Counted from the stretch's first letter, positions 1 to 8,980 are shown. The stretch is 18,714 nt of DNA from Bacillota bacterium (GCA_017534025.1 JAFWDF010000094.1:1-18714), one strand, 5' to 3'. A program made the numbers and translations. Notes: generated from the sequence alone by a model not told the origin.

Positions 1-1
1 G

Positions 2-1951
2 ATCCCGCTGGGGATTGTCGTGGAAAACGGGCAGTACAAGTCCAGCCCGGAGGGTTTTTCTTCCTTTTGTATTAAGGAGGACGGCACCGCTGAGATTCTG
101 GATTTCACGGCAGTGCAGATTACGCTGACCAACCGGGGCGGTGCGCCGGGGGCGTCCAATGCCGGGAAAACAGCGCAGCTGACGCATTTTAACAAACACC
201 GGGAAGACGGTGCCGGTATGTATCTGCTGGATGAATATTTTTCCACGGTGGATTCACATACTTCGTCCAACGGATGGTATGTCCGGTTCCGGATTAAAGA
301 GGGCACGATGAAGACCAGCGGCACGATGACGCTGGAAGTGACGGAAAAGCTGGAATCCGTATATCCGCTGGATATCGGAAAGGGCTGCATGGTGCTGACG
401 GCAGACAGCAGTTCCGGCATGCGGGAGGAATACGAAAAATTTGCCGTAGGCGATACCGTGACACTGACGACTTCCTCCTGGGGCAATGAAACGTTGGAGA
501 ACTGCCTGTGGGCCTGCGGCGGCGGGGATGTGCTGATCAGAGACGGCGCGGTGACTGCGCAGTCCGGCTGGGACAGCGCCATTTCCGGACGCAATCCGCG
601 CAGCGCGGCGGGCATACGGGCCGACGGAACGATGGTATTCTATACACTTGACGGGCGGCAGTCCGGGTATTCCAACGGCCTGACTCTGGCGCAGCTGGCG
701 GCGGAGCTGAAGGCACTGGGCTGCACCTCCGCGGTCAATCTGGACGGCGGCGGGTCCACGACCCTTTCCATGCAGAATCCGGGCGATACGGAAGCGACTT
801 TGCAGAATCAGCCTTCCAACGGTACGGAAGCAAGCTGCGCCTCGTACATTCTGTTCGTGGCGGAGACCATGGCATCCGGCATAGCGGAGCACCTGTTTCT
901 GGAGAATAACGGCCTGATCCTGTACCAGGGCAGCAGTGTGTCGCTGAAACCGACGGCGACGGACGGGGCTTATGATCCGGTACCGGTTCCCGGCGATGTG
1001 AAAATCAGCCAGACGGAAGGACTGGGTATACTGAGCGGCAAAACCTATACAGCCCCGTGGACAGCTACGGAGGCACGTTTTGCCCTCCGTTCAGAATCCA
1101 CCGGCGCGGAAGGTTCCGGCGGCATTACGGTCGTGAACCGGCTCAGCACGCTGACGACAAAAGTAAAGGGGTCAACCGCTAAAAATCTGGTGCTGAAGCG
1201 CGGCGAGTCGGCGCAGGTCACCTCCTCCGGCACCTATTACGGGATGCCGGTGATCATCGGTACGACTTCGCAGGTTTACGGACTGTCGGAGAATCTGGGA
1301 TCGGTGACCCGGGACGGGCTGGTCGTGATGTCCGGCCGGGCTGCGGGGAAAGGCACCCTGACGGTGCAGTGCGGCGGCCAGGCGGTTACCTTTAATATTA
1401 CAGTGAAAGGCGCGTTTAAGGACACGCAGGGACACTGGGCAGATTACTATATTCAGGATCTGCTGGATAAAAAAGTAGTGAACGGCAGACCGGACGGGAC
1501 CTTCGCGCCGGACGCGAAGATCAAACGCGGTGATTTCATGCTCATGCTGTACCGGGCGGCAGGTTCTCCGCCTGTGGTGGGATGGCTGCCGTTCTCCGAT
1601 GTGAAAGAATCCTCCTATTACGGGAGAGCCGTGAAGTGGGCGTCGGCACTGGGCATTGCGCTGGGTACTGGAGGCGGGAAGTTTTCTCCGGAAGCCACTG
1701 TGACCAGAGAGCAGGCCTTTGCCTTTGTCAGCCGGTATCTCAGCCGGGACGGCATTACCTATGATTTTGATTATAATGATTTGAATGCATTCAGCGACCG
1801 TTCAAAGATTGCTTCGTACGCCATGAAGCCTGCAGCCACTCTGGTTGGCCTGGGGATTGTCAGCGGCTCCGGCGGGAAGATCGATCCGAAGAGCGCGCTG
1901 ACCAGGGGCCAGATGGCGAAAATCCTGAGTGCCGCTTTGGAGAAAGAATAA
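2..1951 (+). CDS. SLH-anchored phosphodiester glycosidase (NAGPA/DUF2233-type) protein, 5' partial
   Basis: The reading frame is open to the first base, and the residues before the GTG at 20 (IPLGIVV) already fit the family, so the true start lies upstream. The visible 649 residues hold an NAGPA-type domain (roughly 105-290) with the signature segments NPRSAAGI and NLDGGGSTT. This family is named for N-acetylglucosamine-1-phosphodiester alpha-N-acetylglucosaminidase; bacterial members are associated with exopolysaccharide or cell-wall glycan metabolism. A beta-rich Big_2-like segment follows (about 385-470). Three SLH repeats close the protein (about 472-520, 530-580, 597-645), each with a TRxx-like motif (KRGD, TREQ, TRGQ). 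The protein is presumably exported and held on pyruvylated secondary cell-wall polymer, which fits csaB downstream. Its substrate is unknown. The gene ends three bases before murJ, so co-transcription is likely. Confidence 0.9.
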   Translation: MPLGIVVENGQYKSSPEGFSSFCIKEDGTAEILDFTAVQITLTNRGGAPGASNAGKTAQLTHFNKHREDGAGMYLLDEYFSTVDSHTSSNGWYVRFRIKEGTMKTSGTMTLEVTEKLESVYPLDIGKGCMVLTADSSSGMREEYEKFAVGDTVTLTTSSWGNETLENCLWACGGGDVLIRDGAVTAQSGWDSAISGRNPRSAAGIRADGTMVFYTLDGRQSGYSNGLTLAQLAAELKALGCTSAVNLDGGGSTTLSMQNPGDTEATLQNQPSNGTEASCASYILFVAETMASGIAEHLFLENNGLILYQGSSVSLKPTATDGAYDPVPVPGDVKISQTEGLGILSGKTYTAPWTATEARFALRSESTGAEGSGGITVVNRLSTLTTKVKGSTAKNLVLKRGESAQVTSSGTYYGMPVIIGTTSQVYGLSENLGSVTRDGLVVMSGRAAGKGTLTVQCGGQAVTFNITVKGAFKDTQGHWADYYIQDLLDKKVVNGRPDGTFAPDAKIKRGDFMLMLYRAAGSPPVVGWLPFSDVKESSYYGRAVKWASALGIALGTGGGKFSPEATVTREQAFAFVSRYLSRDGITYDFDYNDLNAFSDRSKIASYAMKPAATLVGLGIVSGSGGKIDPKSALTRGQMAKILSAALEKE

Positions 1952-1954
1952 ATT

Positions 1955-3514
1955 ATGTCAAACGGAGAAAAGAAACAGGCCCGGGTCATAGGCGGGGTCA
2001 TGCTGATCACACTGGCCAGCAAACTGCTCGGCCTGCTGCGGGACCGTCTGCTGGCGGTCACCTTCGGTACCGGCATGTACGCCAATGCGTTTCTGACGGC
2101 CAGCCGCATCCCCCGGGTATTTTTTGATACGCTGTTTGCGTCCGCCATTGCGGCCAGCTTTATTCCGGTTTTTACGGAAGCACTGGAGAAAAAGGGGCGG
2201 GAACAGGCCGACCGGTTCGCCGGCAATTTCATTACCGTCATGGGGCTTCTGACGCTGCTCATGACCGCTGCGGGCATTATTTTGGCGGATCCCCTTGTCA
2301 CGCTCTTTGCGCAGGGGTATGATACAGAGACTGCGTCTTTATGCGCTGATCTGACCAGGATCATGTTCCCGACGATTTTCTTCACCGGGGTAGCCTATGC
2401 TTTTGTAGGATTGCTGCAGTCCTTTGATGAATTCAATATTCCCGCGCTGATCAGCGTGGTATCGAATCTGGTGATCATCGCTTACTATCCGCTTCTGAAT
2501 GAGCGGTTCGGCATTTACGGCCTGGCGGTGGCGTTTCTGGTGGGCTGGTCCCTGCAGGCGCTGATCCAGATTCCTTCACTGCGGAAGAAGGGCTTCCGGT
2601 ACCGGCCGTCTCTGAAGCTGAAAACAGAGGAGATGAAAAAGGTCTTCACTCTGATGCTGCCGGTAATGGTCAGCACCTGGGTGCAGCCGGTGATGCTGAC
2701 AGTCAATTCCAGATTTGCCTCTTTTCTGGGAGGCGGATCCGGAGTATCCCAGATCGAGTACAGCACCAACCTGTATCTGATGATCATCGGCGTGTTTATA
2801 TTATCCGTGACCAATGTAATATTCCCGAAGCTGTCCCGGCTGGAGGCGTCCAGTGAAAAGGAAGCTTTTCAGGAAACGGTCCGGGGAACGATGCATGCGT
2901 CACTGTTTTTTGTACTGCCAATGATGGCGGGCGTGATGGCGCTTTCCTACGGACTCATTGATCTGGTCTACGGCGGCGGGGAGTTCGTCGGAGAGGATAT
3001 CACTGTTACTGCCGCGGCGCTGCTCTGGATGAGTCCGGGTATGATCGGTTACGCGGTACAGAATATTCTGAGCCGGGTTTATTTTGCCCGGCAGGACGGC
3101 CGGACGCCGCTGCTGGCAGGGGCTGTCGCGATCGCGGCGGACATCGTGCTCTGCAAGCTGCTGATCGGGCCGTTCGGTGTGGCCGGTCTGGCGCTGGCTT
3201 CGGCGGCAGCGGGCACGGTCAATGCGATTATATTAATGATTCCGCTGGAGCGGAGGAAGGAAGGTTTTCTTTCTGTACCGTTCCTGCTGGATCTGCTGAA
3301 AATGACGGCGGCAGCCGCTGTGATGGGCATTCTGGTGTATTTCTGCGCCGCAGCCCTGGCGCCGCTGGCCGGCGGAATAGCCGGCAAACTCCTGGTGCTC
3401 GCGGTGCCTGCCGCAGCCGGAGTCATTGTGTTTTTTGTTCTGGCAAAGCTGCTTCGCCTGCAGGAGGCGGATATGGCTTTTGACATTGTGCTGCGGCGTT
3501 CCCGCAGCGAATGA
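1955..3514 (+). CDS. murJ: MurJ/MviN-family lipid-linked precursor flippase
   Basis: This 519-residue, highly hydrophobic protein has the length and about 14 membrane segments expected of MurJ. The N-terminus has the typical MviN pattern (SKLLGLLRDRLLA, then FFDTLFASAIAASFIP), and the Arg-rich first helix is conserved. MurJ flips lipid II across the membrane for peptidoglycan synthesis and belongs to the MOP (multidrug/oligosaccharidyl-lipid/polysaccharide) exporter superfamily. Here it sits between an SLH protein and an O-antigen ligase-like gene. It may therefore flip the lipid-linked repeat unit of a secondary wall polymer rather than, or as well as, lipid II; sequence alone cannot separate these. 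The start ATG is preceded by GGAG at 1939-1942, inside the end of the upstream gene. Confidence 0.9.
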   Translation: MSNGEKKQARVIGGVMLITLASKLLGLLRDRLLAVTFGTGMYANAFLTASRIPRVFFDTLFASAIAASFIPVFTEALEKKGREQADRFAGNFITVMGLLTLLMTAAGIILADPLVTLFAQGYDTETASLCADLTRIMFPTIFFTGVAYAFVGLLQSFDEFNIPALISVVSNLVIIAYYPLLNERFGIYGLAVAFLVGWSLQALIQIPSLRKKGFRYRPSLKLKTEEMKKVFTLMLPVMVSTWVQPVMLTVNSRFASFLGGGSGVSQIEYSTNLYLMIIGVFILSVTNVIFPKLSRLEASSEKEAFQETVRGTMHASLFFVLPMMAGVMALSYGLIDLVYGGGEFVGEDITVTAAALLWMSPGMIGYAVQNILSRVYFARQDGRTPLLAGAVAIAADIVLCKLLIGPFGVAGLALASAAAGTVNAIILMIPLERRKEGFLSVPFLLDLLKMTAAAAVMGILVYFCAAALAPLAGGIAGKLLVLAVPAAAGVIVFFVLAKLLRLQEADMAFDIVLRRSRSE

Positions 3515-3526
3515 CGGGAGAGTAGA

Positions 3527-4963
3527 ATGACAGATAATATCAAATCCAGTCTGGTGTACCGGTTTTTCGCCGCGATCGGCAACTGGTTCGGAGAACACTG
3601 GAAAAACAGCCTGATTGTGACGGCTTTTCTGAAGGTGAAGCCGGAGGAACAGCTGACCGGATCCAGCCTGTTTTTCAGGTTCTTTTCCAGAATCCGGGAT
3701 GCCTGGGCAGCGCTGTTCGCAAAGCTGAAGCTCAACGTCCTGTTTCGGGACAGCATATTTTCCATGCCGTTTGTATGGGCACTGCCGGCGGTGGTTCTGG
3801 CGCCGCTGATTCCGACCATGGCGGTGCTGGCCCTCGTGCTTATGGGATTCGGCACAACGCTGGTCTGCCTCGGGGTGCATCCGGAGAAGAGACTGCAGGG
3901 CGGCGCCATTAATCGCTATATTTTCCTGTACGCGATTCTTTATCTGACGGCGACGTTTACTTCTGTAACGGTGTCCGGCAGCCTGTTCATCGGGCTGCTC
4001 ACATCGGCATTTATTTTATTTGTATTTGTCCTGGAATTTTCCGTGGATTCCTACGGAAAGCTGAAGATTCTGGTGGAGGGACTGGTGGCAGCGGGCCTTC
4101 TGGTGGCACTGTACGGCGTGTACCAGCATTATTTCGGGACTTCCGGCACGGAAACCTGGATTGATGAAGATATGTTCAGTGACATTTCGAGCCGCGTATA
4201 TTCCACGCTGCAGAATCCGAACGTACTGTCCGAATATCTTCTGCTGGTGATTCCGCTGGCGGCCGCCTGCACGCTGGCAGCGAAGAGCTGGCTGAAAAAA
4301 GCCGGCTATTTCGCAGCGTTCTGCGTCATGTGCGCCTGTATGATTTTTACCTATTCCAGAGGGGGCTGGCTGGGACTGCTGTTCGCTGCATTTGTGTTCA
4401 TGATTTTACTGGACCGGCGGACGATTTTCCTGATGATTCTCGGGGCGGTCGCGCTGATGATTATTTCTCCCGAAACGATCATCGACCGGTTTTCCAGTAT
4501 CGGCAATCTGTCCGATTCCTCGACGTCATACCGGGTGTCCATCTGGATGGGCGTGCTCTCCATGCTGAAGGATTACTGGTTTACCGGCATCGGGCCGGGC
4601 ACGGAAGCCTTTAATATGGTATATCCTCCGTACAGCTACAATACGATTGCCGCGCCGCATTCGCACAATCTGTATCTGCAGATCATCTGCGACACCGGCA
4701 TCTGCGGGATCATTCTGTTTGCCATTATAATAATCGTGTTCATCCGCACCACCTGCTCGGCACTTTCCAGAGAGCAGGACCGGACGGCGAAGCTGCTGCA
4801 GATTTCGTCCTTATCCGGAATAGGAGGATTTCTGGTGCAGAGTATGACGGATTATTCATTCTATAATTACCGGGTCATGCTGATGTTCTGGGTCTATCTG
4901 TCTTTAAGCACGATATTCTGCCGGATGGACCGCCTGCGCGGGCAGGAGAAAGGAGTTAATTAA
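3527..4963 (+). CDS. O-antigen ligase / Wzy-type polymerase family membrane protein
   Basis: This 478-residue polytopic membrane protein has the Wzy_C (O-antigen ligase) core in its second half. The visible pieces are YSRGGWLGLL near residue 275, a large extracytoplasmic loop with STSYRVSIW and GIGPGTEAF, and AAPHSHNLYLQ near 375, followed by further membrane helices. Known relatives either polymerise lipid-linked glycan repeats (Wzy) or transfer finished glycans to an acceptor (WaaL-like ligases). In a Gram-positive wall-polymer cluster with CsaB and TagA homologues, polymerisation or wall attachment of the secondary polymer is the natural inference, but the exact role cannot be read from sequence. 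GGGAGAG at 3516-3522 is the ribosome binding site. The stop TAA shares a base with the next start (TAATG), implying translational coupling. Confidence 0.85.
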   Translation: MTDNIKSSLVYRFFAAIGNWFGEHWKNSLIVTAFLKVKPEEQLTGSSLFFRFFSRIRDAWAALFAKLKLNVLFRDSIFSMPFVWALPAVVLAPLIPTMAVLALVLMGFGTTLVCLGVHPEKRLQGGAINRYIFLYAILYLTATFTSVTVSGSLFIGLLTSAFILFVFVLEFSVDSYGKLKILVEGLVAAGLLVALYGVYQHYFGTSGTETWIDEDMFSDISSRVYSTLQNPNVLSEYLLLVIPLAAACTLAAKSWLKKAGYFAAFCVMCACMIFTYSRGGWLGLLFAAFVFMILLDRRTIFLMILGAVALMIISPETIIDRFSSIGNLSDSSTSYRVSIWMGVLSMLKDYWFTGIGPGTEAFNMVYPPYSYNTIAAPHSHNLYLQIICDTGICGIILFAIIIIVFIRTTCSALSREQDRTAKLLQISSLSGIGGFLVQSMTDYSFYNYRVMLMFWVYLSLSTIFCRMDRLRGQEKGVN

Positions 4964-5451
4964 TGGAAATCAAGACCGGAAACAGAAAGTTCAGGGTGAG
5001 CTTGTTTGATATCATTGTGATCCTGCTGGTGATCCTGCTCGCTCTCGGGTTTGTATATTATAAAAATCACCGCGGCGGAACCGGGGGGACCATCATGCAG
5101 ACGTACACGATGGAACTTACCAGGATGGATGAAAATATGGAAGGCAAGTTCCAGCCGGGCGATAAGATTATTGACAAAGTAAAGAAGCAGGAGCTTGGAG
5201 AAGTCGTTTCCGCGGAATACATTCCATGCATACAGACCGTGGAAAACTACGAAGAGCAGAGAGTTGTGGAAAGTGAAATCCCGGGCAAGATCTCCGCAGT
5301 TGTAACCATGCAGGCGGAGTGTATCGATGACGGCACGAAGATCACCACCACCTCCGGCTATGACCTGGCGGTCGGTACGGAAATGAGCGTGGTGGGACCG
5401 GGCTATTCCGGCAGTGGTTATCTTATTTCAATGGACAGGAGCGATGACTGA
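4963..5451 (+). CDS. DUF4330-type membrane-anchored protein, first copy
   Basis: This 162-residue protein has a short basic cytoplasmic N-terminus, one membrane helix (about residues 14-33, SLFDIIVILLVILLALGF) and an extracytoplasmic beta-rich domain. The layout and the FDIIV-like entry to the helix match DUF4330, a family of unknown function found near polysaccharide genes. The gene is coupled to both neighbours: its ATG overlaps the preceding TAA, and its TGA overlaps the next ATG. AGGAG at 4951-4955 is well placed. The following gene has the same length and architecture, so the two are probably old tandem paralogues acting together. A scaffold or accessory role for the adjacent polymerase or transferases is inferred only from position. 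Confidence 0.75.
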   Translation: MEIKTGNRKFRVSLFDIIVILLVILLALGFVYYKNHRGGTGGTIMQTYTMELTRMDENMEGKFQPGDKIIDKVKKQELGEVVSAEYIPCIQTVENYEEQRVVESEIPGKISAVVTMQAECIDDGTKITTTSGYDLAVGTEMSVVGPGYSGSGYLISMDRSDD

Positions 5452-5939
5452 TGAAATTTATCGATGAAAACGGCCGCGTCGGCGGCAAAGTTAATCTGGT
5501 GGATCTGATTGTCCTGATCCTGGCGCTGCTGGTGATCGTGGTAATCGTGGCCCGTCTGGGCGTTGTCGACAAAGCGGAAAAGAGCGTGGACCAGTCCATG
5601 CTGACCTATTCCGTGCGGATTGAAAACGTGCGTCCGTATACTGTGGATGCGATTCAGGAAGGCGATGCGATTTATGACAGTAAGGACAGTGTCTGCATCG
5701 GCACAATTAAGGAAGTGGAAGCAGTGCAGGCAACCACGGCGGTACGGAATACGGCCGGAGAATTTGCAATCGGCGAAGAGGAAGGACGGTACGATCTGTT
5801 CCTTACCGTGGAAACCCCGGTGGAAACCACCAACGGCAGGCATTTTGTCAATGGCACGCATGAAATCAGTGCCAACTCCAGACTGGAGGCCAGGACGAAA
5901 TACGCCAAATTCACGGCTATGATTACGGAGATCAAATAG
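5451..5939 (+). CDS. DUF4330-type membrane-anchored protein, second copy
   Basis: Like its upstream neighbour, this protein is 162 residues long with one N-terminal membrane helix (about 17-36, VDLIVLILALLVIVVIVA) and a soluble domain outside the membrane. The opening residues (DENGRVGGKVNLVDL) are very typical of DUF4330, more so than in the first copy. The soluble domain contains an IENVRPYTVDAI stretch and a basic C-terminus. Its ATG overlaps the stop of the first copy (TGATG), with AGGAG at 5437-5441. No enzymatic motif is visible and no function is known for the family. Co-translation with the polymerase-like gene and with csaB suggests an envelope-glycan role. Confidence 0.8.
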   Translation: MKFIDENGRVGGKVNLVDLIVLILALLVIVVIVARLGVVDKAEKSVDQSMLTYSVRIENVRPYTVDAIQEGDAIYDSKDSVCIGTIKEVEAVQATTAVRNTAGEFAIGEEEGRYDLFLTVETPVETTNGRHFVNGTHEISANSRLEARTKYAKFTAMITEIK

Positions 5940-5941
5940 TT

Positions 5942-8170
5942 ATGAGCAGAAAAATCCTGATGGTGACCATGAGCATGGATATCGGCGGAGCCGAGACCCA
6001 TATCATGGAGCTTTCCAGGGAACTGACCAGGCGGGGCTGGCAGGTTGTGCTGGCATCCAATGGCGGGGTATTTGTGCCGGAAGCGGAAGCCTTCGGCATT
6101 CGCCATGTAAAGATCCCTCTGCATGACCGGGATCCCCGCAATATGCTGCGTTCGTACCGTCTTCTGAAGCAGCTGATCCGGGAGGAAAAGCCGGATCTCG
6201 TGCATGCGCACGCCAGAATCCCTGCGTTCATCACAGGGCTGGTGCGCCGTTCACTGGAGTTTCCGTTTGTCACAACGGCCCACTGGGTTTTTGAAGTGAC
6301 GCCGGTGAACCGCCGGCTTACGGACTGGGGCGAGTATACCATTGCCGTGTCGGAGGATATCCGGCAGTATCTGATGGATGAATACAGTCTGCCTTCGGAA
6401 CAGATCAGTGTGACGATCAACGGCATTGATACCGGGACCTTTTCGCCGGAAACAACGCCGGGCGGAATTATGGAAGAATTCGGCATGGATCCGGATGCGC
6501 CGGTCCTTTCCTATGTGAGCCGGATGGATGAATCCCGGGCCATGGCGGCCCGGCAGCTGATCGCCATCGCGCCGGCTCTGGCGGAGAGGATCGAAGGCAT
6601 ACAGCTTCTGATCGCCGGGGGCGGCGATGTGTTCGATGAACTGTACGAACAGGCACAGGCAGTCAATCGGAATCTCGGCCGGCAGTGTATCATCATGCCC
6701 GGCGCCAGAACCGATATCCACCGGATTGTCGCGGCGGCGGACGTTTTTGTGGGCGTCAGCCGGGCGGCCCTGGAAGCAATGAGCGGCGGAAAACCGGTGA
6801 TTGTAGCAGGCAATGAAGGCTATATCGGACCATTTACGCCGGATAAGCTGGCCGTGGGACAGCAGACCAATTTCTGCTGCCGCGGCTGTGAACTGCCGCA
6901 GGAAGAACTCCTTCTCCAGAATATTCTGCATTTGTTTTCTCTCTCTGAAGAGGAGCGGAAAGCGGTTGGCGCGTACGGCCGGCAGGTGGTAATGGAGCAT
7001 TATTCCGTAAAAAAGATGACGGATGATTACTGTGCGGTGTATGAAACTGCCGTGCAGAAACGGATTCATGTACTGATGAGCGGCTATTACGGGTTTTATA
7101 ATTCCGGAGACGAGGCGATTCTGAGCTCAACGTACGCGAATGTCCGCAGCCTGGGCGGCAATATTTCCGCAGAGGCGCTGATTTATAAACCGGAACGCTG
7201 TGCCGGGCTGTATGAATTTGCCATGGTGGACCGGTTTCGCGTTCTGCAGGTGCTGCGGGCGCTGAAACGCTGTGATATTCTCCTGTTCGGAGGCGGCAGC
7301 CTGCTGCAGGATAAAACCTCCGCAAAGTCATTGTGGTATTATCTGGCCATTATTTTCGCAGCGGAATGGATGAAGAAGAAAGTCGTGCTGTATTCCAACG
7401 GCATCGGTCCGGTACAGTCGCCGCTGAACCGGAAGATGGTCCGCCGGGCGGTCAACCGGGCGGATCTCATTACACTGCGGGACGCGCAGTCCGCGCATGA
7501 ACTGGAGCGGATGGGCGTGACGGAGAAAGACCTTCATGTGACTGCGGATACGGTATTTACTTACCGGATTGATCCTGAAAATACAGCCACACAGGAAGAA
7601 CTCTTTGCCGCGGAAGGTATTCCTTCCGGTGTGCCGTTTGCCGGCGTTTCCGTGCGGAGCTGGCAGGCCGCTTCACCGGATTTCCCGCAGCGGGCAGCAG
7701 CGCTCTGCGATTACATTTATACAAAATATCATTTTAATATCGTGTTCGTCATCATGCAGAATCCGGAGGACAAGACCGTGAGCCGCCGGATCATGGATGC
7801 GATGGAATCGCCGGCGTACCTGCTGGAGAAGCGGTACAGTACCGGCGAACTGATGCGGATTACGGAAGCGGCGGAATTCATGCTCTGCATGCGCCTTCAT
7901 ACATTGATCTTTGCAGCGGATATGGGAGTGCCTTCTCTGGGAATGATTTATGATCCCAAAGTCAGAGATTATCTGGAGCTGCTTTCCATGCCTTCCCTGG
8001 GCGATGTGGAGGATCTCGATGTGGACCGCGCAAAAGCGAAGATTGATGCGTTCATGCAGGAATATGACCTGTATGTGGATACGATCTGCCGGACGAGAGA
8101 CCGCCTGCAGGCAGCGGCGGAACAGAATGTGGAATTGTTGAGGGAAATATTTGATGAATGCGGAAAATGA
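5942..8170 (+). CDS. csaB: GT4 glycosyltransferase fused to CsaB polysaccharide pyruvyl transferase
   Basis: This 742-residue protein has two enzymes in one chain. Residues 1 to about 370 form a GT-B fold family-4 glycosyltransferase: GGAETHIMELS for the N-terminal domain, a central VSRMDE segment, and the nucleotide-sugar region SRAALEAMSGGKPVIV. From about 375 the chain is a CsaB-type pyruvyl transferase: SGYYGFYNSGDEAIL, LLFGGGSLLQD, SNGIGPVQSP, and the C-terminal RLHTLIFAADMGVPS. CsaB moves pyruvate from phosphoenolpyruvate to an amino sugar (ManNAc in studied species) of the secondary cell-wall polymer, creating the ligand for SLH domains. The fusion suggests that sugar addition and pyruvylation are sequential cytoplasmic steps. 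GGAG at 5927-5930 precedes the ATG. The end overlaps the next gene by 17 bases. Confidence 0.92.
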   Translation: MSRKILMVTMSMDIGGAETHIMELSRELTRRGWQVVLASNGGVFVPEAEAFGIRHVKIPLHDRDPRNMLRSYRLLKQLIREEKPDLVHAHARIPAFITGLVRRSLEFPFVTTAHWVFEVTPVNRRLTDWGEYTIAVSEDIRQYLMDEYSLPSEQISVTINGIDTGTFSPETTPGGIMEEFGMDPDAPVLSYVSRMDESRAMAARQLIAIAPALAERIEGIQLLIAGGGDVFDELYEQAQAVNRNLGRQCIIMPGARTDIHRIVAAADVFVGVSRAALEAMSGGKPVIVAGNEGYIGPFTPDKLAVGQQTNFCCRGCELPQEELLLQNILHLFSLSEEERKAVGAYGRQVVMEHYSVKKMTDDYCAVYETAVQKRIHVLMSGYYGFYNSGDEAILSSTYANVRSLGGNISAEALIYKPERCAGLYEFAMVDRFRVLQVLRALKRCDILLFGGGSLLQDKTSAKSLWYYLAIIFAAEWMKKKVVLYSNGIGPVQSPLNRKMVRRAVNRADLITLRDAQSAHELERMGVTEKDLHVTADTVFTYRIDPENTATQEELFAAEGIPSGVPFAGVSVRSWQAASPDFPQRAAALCDYIYTKYHFNIVFVIMQNPEDKTVSRRIMDAMESPAYLLEKRYSTGELMRITEAAEFMLCMRLHTLIFAADMGVPSLGMIYDPKVRDYLELLSMPSLGDVEDLDVDRAKAKIDAFMQEYDLYVDTICRTRDRLQAAAEQNVELLREIFDECGK

Positions 8171-8897
8171 AAACAGAGTAAAGATCCTGGGCGTGCCGAT
8201 GGACCTGATCGACAGTGGGCAGGCCATGGCATTATTTGAAGAAAAGTTCCCGGAACCGGGACTGACCATGATCGTTACCCCGAATCCGGAAATTGTCCTT
8301 GCGGCAAACAAAGATGAAAGCCTGAAAACGCTGATCAGCGGGGCGGATATCATCCTGCCGGACGGCGTAGGACTGCTGTATGCGTCAAAGATCATAGGGC
8401 ATCCGCTGAAAGAGCGGGTAACCGGCATCGATTTTCTGATGGACATCCTCGATTATCTGGAAAAGAACGGGAAGTCCGTGTTCTTTTTCGGCAGCAAACC
8501 GGGTGTCGCGCGGGATGCGGCACGGAATCTGCAGAAAAAGTATCCGGCTCTGAAAGTGGCGGGGACCCGCAACGGATACTTCAAACCGGAAGAGGAAGAG
8601 GAAATCGTCCGTGAGATCAACGAAAGCGGAGCGGATTTCCTCTGTGTCGCGCTGGGTGCACCGAAACAGGAACAGTTTATTGAAAAATATCGGAAAGAAC
8701 TGCGCTGCGGCGGGGCCATCGGTGTCGGCGGCAGCCTGGACGTATTCTCCGGCAATTTAAAGAGAGCACCGGAGTTCTACCGGAACCACGGGCTGGAATG
8801 GCTGTACCGGCTGATCCAGGAGCCGAGCCGGTATAAGAGAATGATGCAGCTGCCGGTGTTCATGGTCAAAGTGATCCTTCACGGCAGAAAGCAGTGA
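8154..8897 (+). CDS. tagA: WecG/TagA/CpsF-family N-acetylmannosaminyl-type glycosyltransferase
   Basis: This 247-residue protein has the family hallmarks: VTPNPEIVLAANKD around residue 42, the catalytic-type Asp in LPDGVG (about residue 70), FFFGSKPG, CVALGAPKQEQF, and GGSLDVFSGNLKRAPEF. The family (GT26) includes TagA, which adds ManNAc to lipid-linked GlcNAc in wall-polymer synthesis. The C-terminal basic/aromatic tail (EWLYRLIQEPSRYKR) matches the membrane-association appendage of TagA. It is likely to make the disaccharide that the fused CsaB next door modifies. A TTG at 8151 is also in frame. ATG at 8154 is preferred because AGGGA (8141-8145) then sits at a good distance. It is the last gene of the envelope operon, overlapping csaB. 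Confidence 0.9.
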   Translation: MNAENENRVKILGVPMDLIDSGQAMALFEEKFPEPGLTMIVTPNPEIVLAANKDESLKTLISGADIILPDGVGLLYASKIIGHPLKERVTGIDFLMDILDYLEKNGKSVFFFGSKPGVARDAARNLQKKYPALKVAGTRNGYFKPEEEEEIVREINESGADFLCVALGAPKQEQFIEKYRKELRCGGAIGVGGSLDVFSGNLKRAPEFYRNHGLEWLYRLIQEPSRYKRMMQLPVFMVKVILHGRKQ

Positions 8898-8943
8898 GTC
8901 CGGCCGAATGACCGGGAGAACTGCGTTCTTAAGATTCCTTTCG

Positions 8944-8972
8944 TTGAAGCGGATCAGGATAACTGATATAAT
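8944..8972 (+). promoter_or_regulatory. Sigma-A-type promoter with extended -10 for the transketolase operon
   Basis: TTGAAG (8944-8949) and a perfect TATAAT (8967-8972) are separated by 17 bases. The -10 is preceded by TG one base upstream (8964-8965), giving an extended -10. This predicts transcription from about 8978-8980 and a leader of about 30 bases before the transketolase ATG at 9009. It separates the envelope operon from the transketolase genes. Confidence 0.8.
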
Positions 8973-8980
8973 TGATCAAT
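8971..8980. promoter_or_regulatory. 10-bp palindrome ATTGATCAAT over the -10 and start point
   Basis: A perfect 10-base palindrome overlaps the last two bases of the -10 and the predicted transcription start. The position would suit an operator, but it is short and AT-rich, so chance is quite possible. No regulator is encoded nearby. Confidence 0.25.

Noticed and set aside
8898..8943. Terminator at the end of the envelope operon
   Set aside because: A five-base stem (AGAAC/GTTCT) is visible but too weak, and it lacks a T-tract.
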